A DNA stretch of 6,769 bases from Methylococcaceae bacterium (lineage in GTDB: Bacteria; Pseudomonadota; Gammaproteobacteria; Methylococcales; Methylococcaceae), in contig JAJRDJ010000162.1 in NCBI GenBank assembly GCA_028678445.1, forward strand, positions 1 through 6,769, in the 5' to 3' direction. The stretch's first letter is position 1; every line of letters starts with the position of its first letter. The notes below the pieces were generated by a model that was not told where the DNA came from, did no database searches, and saw only the letters and a program-made list of their open reading frames with translations. Shown in pieces: positions 1 to 5,877 of the stretch. Both the position numbers and the translations under genes were made by a program.

Positions 1-80
1 ACGGCCGGTACGCGCATGGCGCCTTGTTGGGGAATTTCCCATTCATGGCTGGAGCGCTGGGTAAATTTCTGGATATCCAT
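1..80 (-). CDS. rtcB: RtcB-type RNA ligase, N-terminal fragment (cut by window edge)
   Basis: Only the first 26 codons are inside the window; the gene runs off the left edge. The reading from the ATG at 80 begins MDIQKFTQRSSHEWEIP and continues with GAMRVPA. This matches the usual start of the archease-associated branch of RtcB, where a W-x-IP segment is followed by a G-x-MRVP motif. RtcB is a manganese- and GTP-dependent ligase that joins RNA 2',3'-cyclic phosphate or 3'-phosphate ends to 5'-hydroxyl ends, acting in tRNA splicing or RNA repair. A Shine-Dalgarno-like AGGAAG lies 10 bases before the start (91-96), slightly far but usable. The gene starts 25 bases after the archease stop on the same strand, so the two are probably co-transcribed. 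No catalytic residues are visible; the call rests on the N-terminal motif and on archease as neighbour. Confidence 0.8.
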   Translation of the reverse strand, partial: MDIQKFTQRSSHEWEIPQQGAMRVPA

Positions 81-105
81 GGATCTCTGGCTTCCTGATT
101 AAGCT

Positions 106-522
106 TTACACGTCCACTATGGTTTGCGCGAGCCAGCGACCATTTTCCTGGGTTACCCGCAGTTCGGTGTAGGTCGCGCCCTTGACTTCAACCGCCGGGT
201 GATGACGTTGCACATCGGTTGGCTCACCCCAGGCCATGGCAAGCAAAGCGTTGTCCAGAAGGTTCACTGAAAACCGGCCAAACAGCATGTTGCGAGTCGC
301 AACTTCAAAGATGAGCTGATTTATCCAGTCAACAAACAAAAGTTCATCGTCCGGCGCCGCGCAGCGAATTTCCACGGCCTCCTTGGCCGCTATAGTGGCC
401 GGATCCGTGATAATGGCCATCAAGGCGTAGGCAGCCTGTTCGAAAGCCTCGGCCTTGCTGGCGCCATAGCCGCGTATGCCGATATCGGCATCGTGAGGAA
501 AATTTTCCCAGTCTGGTGGCAT
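106..522 (-). CDS. Archease (RtcB-activating protein)
   Basis: The protein has 138 residues, the usual length for archease. Near its start it has W-E-N-F-PHDADIGIRG (residues 5-18), the conserved archease opening with its acidic metal-binding aspartates. It ends with KGATYTEL (about 114-121), then G-x-W-x-A and a terminal IVDV, the other family signature. Archease speeds the guanylylation step of RtcB and lets the ligase turn over many times; in archaea and eukaryotes it supports tRNA splicing, and in bacteria it is thought to support RNA repair. The rtcB start follows 25 bases downstream, which fits this role. The ATG at 522 is chosen because it places the conserved W-x-x-F-x-H-x-A-DIG motif at the usual distance, and an in-frame stop lies about 16 codons upstream. 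No good Shine-Dalgarno sequence precedes it, so translation initiation may be weak. Confidence 0.93.
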   Translation of the reverse strand: MPPDWENFPHDADIGIRGYGASKAEAFEQAAYALMAIITDPATIAAKEAVEIRCAAPDDELLFVDWINQLIFEVATRNMLFGRFSVNLLDNALLAMAWGEPTDVQRHHPAVEVKGATYTELRVTQENGRWLAQTIVDV

Positions 523-572
523 CAGGGTTCGGTTAAAGTGGCCAGGGATAGCGGGAAGGCCGTGGCGACTGC

Positions 573-602
573 ATTATCATCGAAGACCGCATTCTCTGAC
601 AT
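573..602 (-). promoter_or_regulatory. Possible weak sigma-70 promoter for archease-rtcB
   Basis: On the minus strand an ATGTCA (597-602; 4 of 6 match to TTGACA) is followed after 18 bases by GATAAT (573-578; 5 of 6 match to TATAAT). It lies about 50 bases upstream of the archease start, in the non-coding gap where a promoter for this pair is expected. Matches of this quality occur by chance, so this is only a candidate. Confidence 0.3.
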
Positions 603-635
603 ACCCACAACAATACAGAAGATCAGGGGGGCACC

Positions 636-864
636 ATGTTCGTCACGGAAGTTGACGAAAACGGCCTGTAGAACAAGAAGCTCACAAACTGCCCTTTAAG
701 CACTGCCTGACGCTGCAGGGTGAAAGGGAGTCGATGGCTTGCTGGGTATCATCAAGCTGGTGAACCCGGGTGGCTTACTGCTGGAGGACGAGCACCAGCG
801 TAATCTGGCATCATATCGTGAAAAGGTGAGCTTGTTTCGCGAACCGGGGGCCTCCGGAAACTAG
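636..864 (+). pseudogene. Possible decayed coding remnant, unrecognised
   Basis: The plus strand carries short protein-like pieces in three successive frames. An ATG at 636 gives MFVTEVDENGL and then a stop. A second frame reads HKLPFKHCLTLQGE (about 683-724). A third frame runs from about 730 to a TAG at 862-864 and includes the segments DGLLGIIKLVNPGG and LLLEDEHQRNLASYREK. The last piece is about 45 codons of fairly ordinary protein composition, opens directly after a stop and has no ATG. Read together the pieces could be one small gene broken by two frameshifts. No family is recognised, there is no convincing start signal, and chance open frames in GC-rich DNA would look similar. Confidence 0.22.
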
Positions 865-1074
865 GGCGGGAACGTCCGTGGATGGAAGACGGTGAGTCCG
901 GCGAGGTTTCTATTTCGGAACGCTCAGGCTCGAATCTGGCCCCCTACCGGCTATGACAATATTTCACGCGTTGTGGATTGGCCCAAGCTGAAGATCACCC
1001 AGCCGCTCAATCTCCAATTTTGCATTCGCGCTTGCCACGGGCCGTTACCAGAAACGGGTGGCTCGAACCCGATA

Positions 1075-1887
1075 TCAACCCACCGTCTTCAACCCCAGCA
1101 CATCCTGCATATCGAAAAGCCCCGCCGGCTTGTCCGCCAGCCAGGTGGCGGCGCGCATGGCGCCCTTGGCGAAGGTCATGCGGCTGGAGGCGTTGTGGGT
1201 GATTTCCACGCGCTCGCCCTCGTCGGCGAACATCACGGTGTGCTCACCGACAATGTCGCCGGCGCGGATGACGGAGAAGCCGATGCTTTTCGGGTCCCGT
1301 TCGCCGGTGTGGCCTTCGCGGCCCCAGACCGCGCAGGTCTTGAGGTCCCGACCCAACGCTGCCGCCACGACCTCGCCCATGCGCAGGGCGGTGCCAGAGG
1401 GGGCGTCGACCTTGTGCCGATGGTGAGCTTCGATGATTTCGATGTCGGTGTTGTCGCCGATAACCCTGGCGGCGATCTCCAACAGCTTGAGGCAAAGGTT
1501 GACGCCGACGCTCATGTTGGGCGCGAGCATGATGGGAATGTCGCGGGAGGCCCGTTCGATGATGGCGCGCTGCTCGGAGGTAAAGCCGGTGGTGCCGATG
1601 ACCATGCGCTTTCCCTGCTGACGGCAGAGTTCCAGCGCGGCCAGCGAGGGCTCGGGCCGGGTGAAGTCTATCAATACGTCGATATCATTGATCACGGCGC
1701 CCAATTGATCGGTCACCGGAACCCCCAGCGGCTGGAGTCCGGCCACCGTACCGGCATCGGTCCCGACCGCGGGGCTGCCGGAGCACTCCAGAGCAGCGGC
1801 GAGCTGCAGTGAGCCGGTATTGGTGCAGGCATTGATGAGGGCATGGCCCATGCGGCCTGCGGCGCCATTGATGGCGACTCGTGTCAT
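1075..1887 (-). CDS. dapB: 4-hydroxy-tetrahydrodipicolinate reductase
   Basis: DapB reduces the product of DapA with NAD(P)H to tetrahydrodipicolinate in the cytoplasm, the second committed step towards meso-diaminopimelate (cell wall) and lysine. The 270 residues match the family's length. The N-terminal Rossmann domain has the nucleotide-binding loop GAAGRMG (8-14) and GTTGF (98-102). The C-terminal domain carries the signature EIIEAHHRHKVDAPSGTA (150-167), with the catalytic His155 and Lys159 equivalent to E. coli His159 and Lys163. REGHTGER (190-197) and RAGDIVGEHT (208-217) are also conserved. The ATG at 1887 is supported by GGAG six bases upstream (1894-1897) and by the usual T-R-V-A-I-N-G start. 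The gene lies 76 bases after dnaJ, behind an intrinsic terminator, so its expression needs read-through or its own promoter; no clear promoter was seen. In many gammaproteobacteria carA follows dapB, but not here. Confidence 0.97.
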   Translation of the reverse strand: MTRVAINGAAGRMGHALINACTNTGSLQLAAALECSGSPAVGTDAGTVAGLQPLGVPVTDQLGAVINDIDVLIDFTRPEPSLAALELCRQQGKRMVIGTTGFTSEQRAIIERASRDIPIMLAPNMSVGVNLCLKLLEIAARVIGDNTDIEIIEAHHRHKVDAPSGTALRMGEVVAAALGRDLKTCAVWGREGHTGERDPKSIGFSVIRAGDIVGEHTVMFADEGERVEITHNASSRMTFAKGAMRAATWLADKPAGLFDMQDVLGLKTVG

Positions 1888-1911
1888 GGTGGTCTCCGGT
1901 GTGGATGAGGC

Positions 1912-1939
1912 AAAAAAAGTGGGCGCTCAATGCGCCCAC
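1912..1939 (-). terminator. Intrinsic terminator after dnaJ
   Basis: On the transcribed strand a perfect 8-bp stem GTGGGCGC/GCGCCCAC (arms at 1932-1939 and 1919-1926) with a 5-base loop ATTGA is followed directly by seven Ts (1918-1912). This is a classic Rho-independent terminator in the minus direction only. It lies 24 bases after the dnaJ stop, and its T-tract ends 24 bases before the dapB start, so it should close the chaperone operon and cut heat-shock read-through into dapB. Confidence 0.92.
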
Positions 1940-1963
1940 GGCATGTGTCCGGTTGCTGCAGCG

Positions 1964-3091
1964 TTACAACCCGATTTTATCGAAAAACTGCTTGACGCCA
2001 TCCAGCCAGCCATGGGCTTGCGGGCTGTGCTTGCTGCCGCCGCCAGTCAGGGATTCGTCGAACTGCTGGATCAGATCAATCTGCTCCTTGTTGAGATGGA
2101 CCGGGGTCTCGATGCGGACGCGGCACATCAGATCGCCGACTCCGCCGCCACGCACGGGTCTGACGCCCCTGCCGCTCAGCCGGAACAGACGTCCGGTCTG
2201 GGTTTCGGGCGGGATTTTGAGGGCGACCTTGCCGGATAGCGTGGGTACTTCCACTTCGCCGCCGAGGCAGGCTTTCGGGAAGCTGATGGGCACCTCGCAA
2301 TAAAGATTGGCGCCATCGCGGGTAAAAATCGGGTGATCCTTGACGCTGACCTGGACGTAGAGATCACCGGGTGGTCCGCCGGTCTCTCCGGCTTCGCCTT
2401 CCCCTGACAGGCGGATGCGGTCGCCGTTATCGACACCCGCCGGAATCTTGACCGAGAGCGTCTTGGTGTCCTGGGTACGTCCCTGCCCATGGCAGGCGCG
2501 GCAGGGGTCCTTGATTTGCTTGCCCGTGCCCCGGCAGGTGGGGCAGGTTTGCTGAACGGAAAAAAAGCCCTGCTGCATGCGAACCGCGCCATGGCCATGG
2601 CAGGTAGGACACGTCACCGCGGAGGAACCCTTGCTGGCGCCGGAACCGTTACATACCTTGCAGGAAACGAGGGTCGGAATGGGAATTTTGACCTCGGTCC
2701 CGGCAACGGCATCCTCCAGCGTGATTTCGAGATTGTAGCGGAGGTCCGAGCCGCGTTGAGCGCCGCCGCGTCCACGGGCGCCGCCGCCGAAAATGTCGCC
2801 GAACACGTCGCCGAACACGTCGCTGAAACTGGCCCCGCCGAATCCGGCGCCGCCACCCATCGAGGGGTCTATCCCGGCATGGCCGAATTGATCGTAGGCC
2901 GAGCGCTTCTTGGGATCGGAGAGCACATCGTGGGCCTCCTTGATCTTCTTGAACTGCTCTTCGGCCGCGGGATTGTCACGATTCCGATCAGGGTGATACT
3001 TCATCGCCAGGCGGCGGAAGCTCTTCTTGATCTCGTCGTCACTCGCATTGCGGGACAGGCCCAGGAGTTGGTAATAGTCTTCTTTCGCCAT
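1964..3091 (-). CDS. dnaJ: Chaperone protein DnaJ (Hsp40, class A)
   Basis: DnaJ delivers unfolded clients to DnaK and triggers ATP hydrolysis through its J-domain. All parts of a full class A protein are present in 375 residues. The J-domain (about 1-70) has the HPD motif at 33-35. A Gly/Phe-rich linker follows (about 71-115) with three D-x-FG units at 91-102. The zinc domain has four CxxCxGxG-type repeats with cysteines at 144/147, 161/164, 183/186 and 197/200. Two C-terminal client-binding domains and the dimerisation tail follow. The start MAKEDYYQLLGLS is the standard one, so the ATG at 3091 is secure, although no Shine-Dalgarno sequence precedes it and a stable hairpin lies 10 bases upstream. 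It follows dnaK by 97 bases and is probably co-transcribed; a strong terminator follows. Confidence 0.98.
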   Translation of the reverse strand: MAKEDYYQLLGLSRNASDDEIKKSFRRLAMKYHPDRNRDNPAAEEQFKKIKEAHDVLSDPKKRSAYDQFGHAGIDPSMGGGAGFGGASFSDVFGDVFGDIFGGGARGRGGAQRGSDLRYNLEITLEDAVAGTEVKIPIPTLVSCKVCNGSGASKGSSAVTCPTCHGHGAVRMQQGFFSVQQTCPTCRGTGKQIKDPCRACHGQGRTQDTKTLSVKIPAGVDNGDRIRLSGEGEAGETGGPPGDLYVQVSVKDHPIFTRDGANLYCEVPISFPKACLGGEVEVPTLSGKVALKIPPETQTGRLFRLSGRGVRPVRGGGVGDLMCRVRIETPVHLNKEQIDLIQQFDESLTGGGSKHSPQAHGWLDGVKQFFDKIGL

Positions 3092-3101
3092 AACGCAAAA
3101 T

Positions 3102-3122
3102 GCCGCGTGACAGTGACGCGGC
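3102..3122 (-). promoter_or_regulatory. RNA hairpin directly upstream of the dnaJ start
   Basis: The minus strand reads GCCGCGT, a 7-base loop (CACTGTC), then ACGCGGC: a perfect 7-bp GC-rich stem. ATTTTGCGTT and then the dnaJ ATG follow. Four Ts after the stem make it a poor terminator, and it occupies the place where a Shine-Dalgarno would be expected. It may act as a partial attenuator, an mRNA end-protecting stem or a translational control element; the sequence alone does not decide. Confidence 0.6.
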
Positions 3123-3144
3123 TTAATAATCAGTGGGTTGGGTT

Positions 3145-3165
3145 GGGGCAGCCTCGTGCCGCCCC
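3145..3165 (-). promoter_or_regulatory. RNA hairpin after dnaK
   Basis: The transcribed strand reads GGGGCGGC, loop ACGAG, then GCTGCCCC: an 8-bp stem with one G-U wobble, 25 bases after the dnaK stop. No T-tract follows, so it is not a standard intrinsic terminator. Stems in this position commonly protect the upstream message from 3' exonucleases or mark a processing point, which could let dnaK mRNA outlast dnaJ mRNA. That function is inferred. Confidence 0.55.
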
Positions 3166-3190
3166 CGATTGTAGTTCAGTTTGGGAAGGC

Positions 3191-5128
3191 TTATTTCTTA
3201 TCGTCTTTCACTTCCTCGAACTCGGCGTCGACGATGTCATCCGCGCCTTGTGAGCCACCGCCCCCCGGAGCCTGTTCCTGGTGGGTGGACGAGCCAGCGC
3301 CCTCGGCGCCCTTCTGGGCATAGAGACGTTCCGCCAGTTTGCCCGAGACTTCGGTCAGGTGCTGGGTCTTACGCTCGATCGCCTCCTTATCGTCACCCTT
3401 CATGGCTTCCTTGAGCTCGTTGATGGCGGTCTCGATCTGACTCTTTTCGTCAGGCTGCGCCTTGTCGCCCAATTCGCTCAGGGTCTTGCCTGCCGCGTGA
3501 ATGAGCGAGTCGGCATGGTTGCGGGCCTGGACCAACTCATGCAGTTTCTTGTCCTCTTCGGCATGCAATTCGGCATCCTGGACCATGCGTTTGATCTCGT
3601 CATCACTCAGGCCACTGGAGGCCGTGATACGGATCGACTGTTCCTTGTTGGTCGCCTTGTCCTTCGCCGATACGTGCAGAATTCCGTTGGCGTCGATGTC
3701 GAAGGTGACCTCGATCTGCGGCAGACCGCGCGGGGCCGGCGGGATATCGGCCAGGTCGAAGCGGCCCAGCGACTTGTTATCCCGGGCCATTTCGCGCTCG
3801 CCCTGCAGGACATGGATGGTTACCGCCGTCTGGTTATCATCCGCCGTCGAGAAGGTCTGCCCGGTCTTGGTCGGAATGGTGGTGTTCTTCTCGATCAGCT
3901 TGGTCATGACGCCGCCCAGGGTTTCGATACCGAGCGACAACGGGGTCACGTCGAGCAGCAACACATCCTTGACCTGACCGCCCAGCACGCCGCCCTGAAT
4001 GGCCGCTCCAACAGCTACGGCCTCGTCCGGGTTAACGTCCTTGCGCGGTTCCTTGCCGAATATGCTGGTCACGATCTCCTGGACTTTTGGCATGCGGGTC
4101 TGGCCACCGACCAGGATGACTTCGTCAATCTGGCTGATCTTCAGGCCAGAATCCTTGATGGCGATTTCGCACGGGCCCCGGGTCTTCAGCACCAGATCCT
4201 CGACCAGCGACTCCAGCTTGGAACGGGTCAACTTAAGGTTGAGATGCTTCGGTCCGCTGGCATCCGCAGTGACATAAGGCAGATTGATGTCGGTCTGCTG
4301 GCTGGAGGACAGTTCGATCTTGGCTTTCTCGGCAGCTTCCTTCAGGCGCTGGAGGGCCAGCGGATCATTGTGTAGATCGATGCCGTTGTCCTTTTTGAAC
4401 TCGTCACAGATCCAGTCGATGATGCGCAAGTCGAAATCTTCGCCGCCCAGATGGGTATCACCATTGGTGGACAGCACTTCGAACTGGTGTTCACCATCGA
4501 CCTCGGCAATTTCGATAATGGAGATATCGAAGGTACCGCCCCCGAGGTCATAGACCGCGACCTTTATGTCGCCATGCTTGCGATCCAGTCCGAAGGCCAT
4601 TGCCGCCGCCGTCGGCTCGTTGATGATGCGCTTCACTTCAAGTCCCGCGATACGGCCGGCATCCTTGGTCGCCTGACGTTGCGAGTCATTGAAGTAGGCC
4701 GGGACGGTGATGACGGCCTCCTTGACTTCCTCACCCAGAAAAGCTTCGGCGTCTTTCTTCATCTTCATCAGCACACGGGCGGAAATTTCCGGCGGGGCCA
4801 TTTTTTTGCCGTTGACCTCGATCCAGGCATCGCCGTTATCGGCCTCTACGATGCTGTAAGGCACCAGGTGGATGTCTCTCTGTACCACTTCATCCTTGAA
4901 GCGGCGCCCGATCAGACGCTTGACGGCGTACAGGGTATTCTTGGGGTTGGTGATGGCCTGACGCTTGGCGGACTGTCCAACCAGCACTTCATTATCGGGG
5001 CTGAAGGCCACGATGGACGGCGTTGTCCGCGCGCCTTCGGAATTCTCTATGACGCGGGGCTTGCCCGCTTCCAGGATGGCCACACAGGAATTGGTGGTGC
5101 CTAAGTCGATACCAATGATTCTGGTCAT
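3191..5128 (-). CDS. dnaK: Chaperone protein DnaK (Hsp70)
   Basis: DnaK is the cytoplasmic Hsp70 that binds and releases exposed hydrophobic peptide segments in an ATP cycle driven by DnaJ and GrpE. The protein is full length (645 residues; E. coli has 638). The ATPase domain shows GIDLGTTNS (6-14), Lys70 in AVKRLIG, Glu171 in NEPTAAA, DLGGGTFDIS (194-203) with the autophosphorylatable Thr199, and the third Hsp70 signature ILVGGQTRMPKVQ (338-350). The interdomain linker is VLLLDVTP (389-396), the substrate-binding beta domain follows to about 505, then the helical lid, a Gly-rich tail and a C-terminal EEVKDDKK like that of E. coli. GGAG lies six bases before the ATG (5135-5138). A strong sigma-32 promoter lies about 60 bases upstream, in the grpE-dnaK spacer, so dnaK and dnaJ can be transcribed separately from grpE and hrcA. 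Confidence 0.99.
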   Translation of the reverse strand: MTRIIGIDLGTTNSCVAILEAGKPRVIENSEGARTTPSIVAFSPDNEVLVGQSAKRQAITNPKNTLYAVKRLIGRRFKDEVVQRDIHLVPYSIVEADNGDAWIEVNGKKMAPPEISARVLMKMKKDAEAFLGEEVKEAVITVPAYFNDSQRQATKDAGRIAGLEVKRIINEPTAAAMAFGLDRKHGDIKVAVYDLGGGTFDISIIEIAEVDGEHQFEVLSTNGDTHLGGEDFDLRIIDWICDEFKKDNGIDLHNDPLALQRLKEAAEKAKIELSSSQQTDINLPYVTADASGPKHLNLKLTRSKLESLVEDLVLKTRGPCEIAIKDSGLKISQIDEVILVGGQTRMPKVQEIVTSIFGKEPRKDVNPDEAVAVGAAIQGGVLGGQVKDVLLLDVTPLSLGIETLGGVMTKLIEKNTTIPTKTGQTFSTADDNQTAVTIHVLQGEREMARDNKSLGRFDLADIPPAPRGLPQIEVTFDIDANGILHVSAKDKATNKEQSIRITASSGLSDDEIKRMVQDAELHAEEDKKLHELVQARNHADSLIHAAGKTLSELGDKAQPDEKSQIETAINELKEAMKGDDKEAIERKTQHLTEVSGKLAERLYAQKGAEGAGSSTHQEQAPGGGGSQGADDIVDAEFEEVKDDKK

Positions 5129-5185
5129 TTAATTCTCCGGAAAAAATCGCTGTTTTTGATTGTAGATTGAAATCATCTTGTGCCG

Positions 5186-5213
5186 ATATGGGGAAGACAC
5201 GTGGTTTTTCAAG
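5186..5213 (-). promoter_or_regulatory. Sigma-32 (RpoH) heat-shock promoter of dnaK
   Basis: The minus strand reads CTTGAAA (5213-5207), a 13-base spacer, and CCCCATAT (5193-5186). This matches the E. coli sigma-32 consensus CTTGAAA and CCCCATNT at every specified position, within the accepted spacing. It starts 26 bases after the grpE stop; transcription should start near 5179, giving a leader of about 50 bases before the dnaK ATG. Position, orientation and target gene all agree. The spacer contains the palindrome CACGTG, with no assigned role. Confidence 0.93.
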
Positions 5214-5239
5214 ATGGGACGGGCGGCATGGGCTCGGCC

Positions 5240-5797
5240 TTAGCCGATGCTCTGGGCGACCACCACCATGGCGGGTCTCAGCAGGCGGTCGCTAATGAGA
5301 TAGCCTTTCTGGTAAACCTTGATCACCGTGTTGGGTTCGGCTTCATCCGTGGGTTGCATGGCCATGGCCTGATGCCTTTCGGGATCAAATTTTTCGCCCA
5401 GCGGATCGATCGGGATCACATTGAATTTTTCCAGGCTGGACAACAACTGTTTGAGGGTCAGGTCCATGCCTTCACGTAATTTATGGACTTCGGGAGTATC
5501 GGAGGTTTCCACGCTCAGCCCGAGCTCAAGGCTGTCGGCGACCGGTAAGAGTTCTCGAGCAAATTTCTCAAGGCCGAATTTGTGCGCGTGCTGCAGGTCT
5601 TTTTCCGCTCGACGCTTGAGGTTTTCCAGCTCCGCCTGGGTACGAACGAACTTTTCCCAGTTTTCCTCGGCCAGCTGATTGGCTCTGGCCAGTTGGTCGG
5701 TTAATTGTTCTGGCGAGTCAATGAGTATGGGTTCGGCGTTGTCCGCGTCCTCCGGATTCTGGGTGGGTTCTTCGGGCAAAACGTCATCTTGGCTCAT
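5240..5797 (-). CDS. grpE: GrpE nucleotide-exchange factor
   Basis: GrpE is a homodimer that makes DnaK release ADP, resetting it for another client cycle; its long helix pair also serves as a thermosensor in characterised members. The 185 residues fit the family. The first 35 or so residues are acidic and low in complexity, then a long charged helix suited to coiled-coil pairing runs from about 36 to 80 (A-ELENLKRR-A-E pattern). The C-terminal beta domain carries the GrpE signature from FDPERHQAM to YLISDRLLRPA and ends in MVVVAQSIG. GGAG lies nine bases before the ATG at 5797 (5807-5810), inside a small inverted repeat (5800-5810). The gene follows hrcA by 80 bases and precedes the sigma-32 promoter of dnaK; no sigma-32 motif was found upstream of grpE itself, so it probably depends on the promoter upstream of hrcA. 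Confidence 0.98.
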   Translation of the reverse strand: MSQDDVLPEEPTQNPEDADNAEPILIDSPEQLTDQLARANQLAEENWEKFVRTQAELENLKRRAEKDLQHAHKFGLEKFARELLPVADSLELGLSVETSDTPEVHKLREGMDLTLKQLLSSLEKFNVIPIDPLGEKFDPERHQAMAMQPTDEAEPNTVIKVYQKGYLISDRLLRPAMVVVAQSIG

Positions 5798-5843
5798 AGG
5801 GAGCGGCTCCGTCGGCTTGTGGGTTGTTTGATTCGGTGTGGGT

Positions 5844-5870
5844 GCTGCCGGCCATCCGAGTGATGGCAGC
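5844..5870 (-). promoter_or_regulatory. Bulged hairpin in the hrcA-grpE spacer
   Basis: A perfect 6-bp stem GCCATC/GATGGC with a 5-base loop (5851-5867) can be replaced by a longer stem in which GCTG and CAGC at the outer ends also pair around a 4-base CCGG bulge. No T-tract follows on the minus strand, so it is not an intrinsic terminator. It could be an mRNA processing or stability element between hrcA and grpE; function is unknown. Confidence 0.4.
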
Positions 5871-5877
5871 TGGACTA

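Larger units (their letters stand above)
523..1074. other. Gene-poor gap between dapB and archease, junction-like
   Basis: These 552 bases separate the dapB stop from the archease start. No intact gene with a recognisable product is seen on either strand. The left part (about 573-602, minus) holds a possible promoter. The middle (about 636-864, plus) holds short coding-like pieces in three different frames. The right part (about 865-1074) contains two T-arm-like stretches (around 928-945 and 1055-1071) but no complete tRNA, and a short inverted repeat CCGTT/AACGG (1042-1057) just past the dapB stop with no T-tract on the transcribed strand. The long plus-strand reading that starts at 892 continues antisense through dapB and is not credible as a gene. 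The stretch looks like an eroded insertion or rearrangement junction; that is inference. Confidence 0.5.

Noticed and set aside
690..705. TTTAAGCACTG resembling a CIRCE half-site
   Set aside because: The match is imperfect (extra A) and no second half-site follows.
1042..1057. CCGTT/AACGG inverted repeat downstream of dapB as a terminator
   Set aside because: The stem has only 5 bp and no T-tract follows on the transcribed strand.
928..1071. Two T-arm-like stretches (GGCTCGAAT and CGGGTGGCTCGAACCCG) suggesting tRNA genes
   Set aside because: No matching acceptor stem, anticodon arm or D-arm can be laid out on either strand; at most these are chance or remnant motifs.
1780..1800. AGCACTC resembling a CIRCE half-site
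   Set aside because: It lies inside dapB, and no GAGTGCT partner occurs nine bases away.
892..1812. 306-codon open reading on the plus strand running antisense through dapB
   Set aside because: It lies opposite a strongly conserved gene, and its composition (Gly, Ala, Asp, His rich) is typical of the antisense frame of GC-rich coding DNA; no domain is recognised.
3281..4375. 364-codon open reading on the plus strand inside dnaK
   Set aside because: It is entirely antisense to the conserved DnaK sequence, has no recognisable domain, and long antisense frames are common opposite GC-rich dnaK genes.
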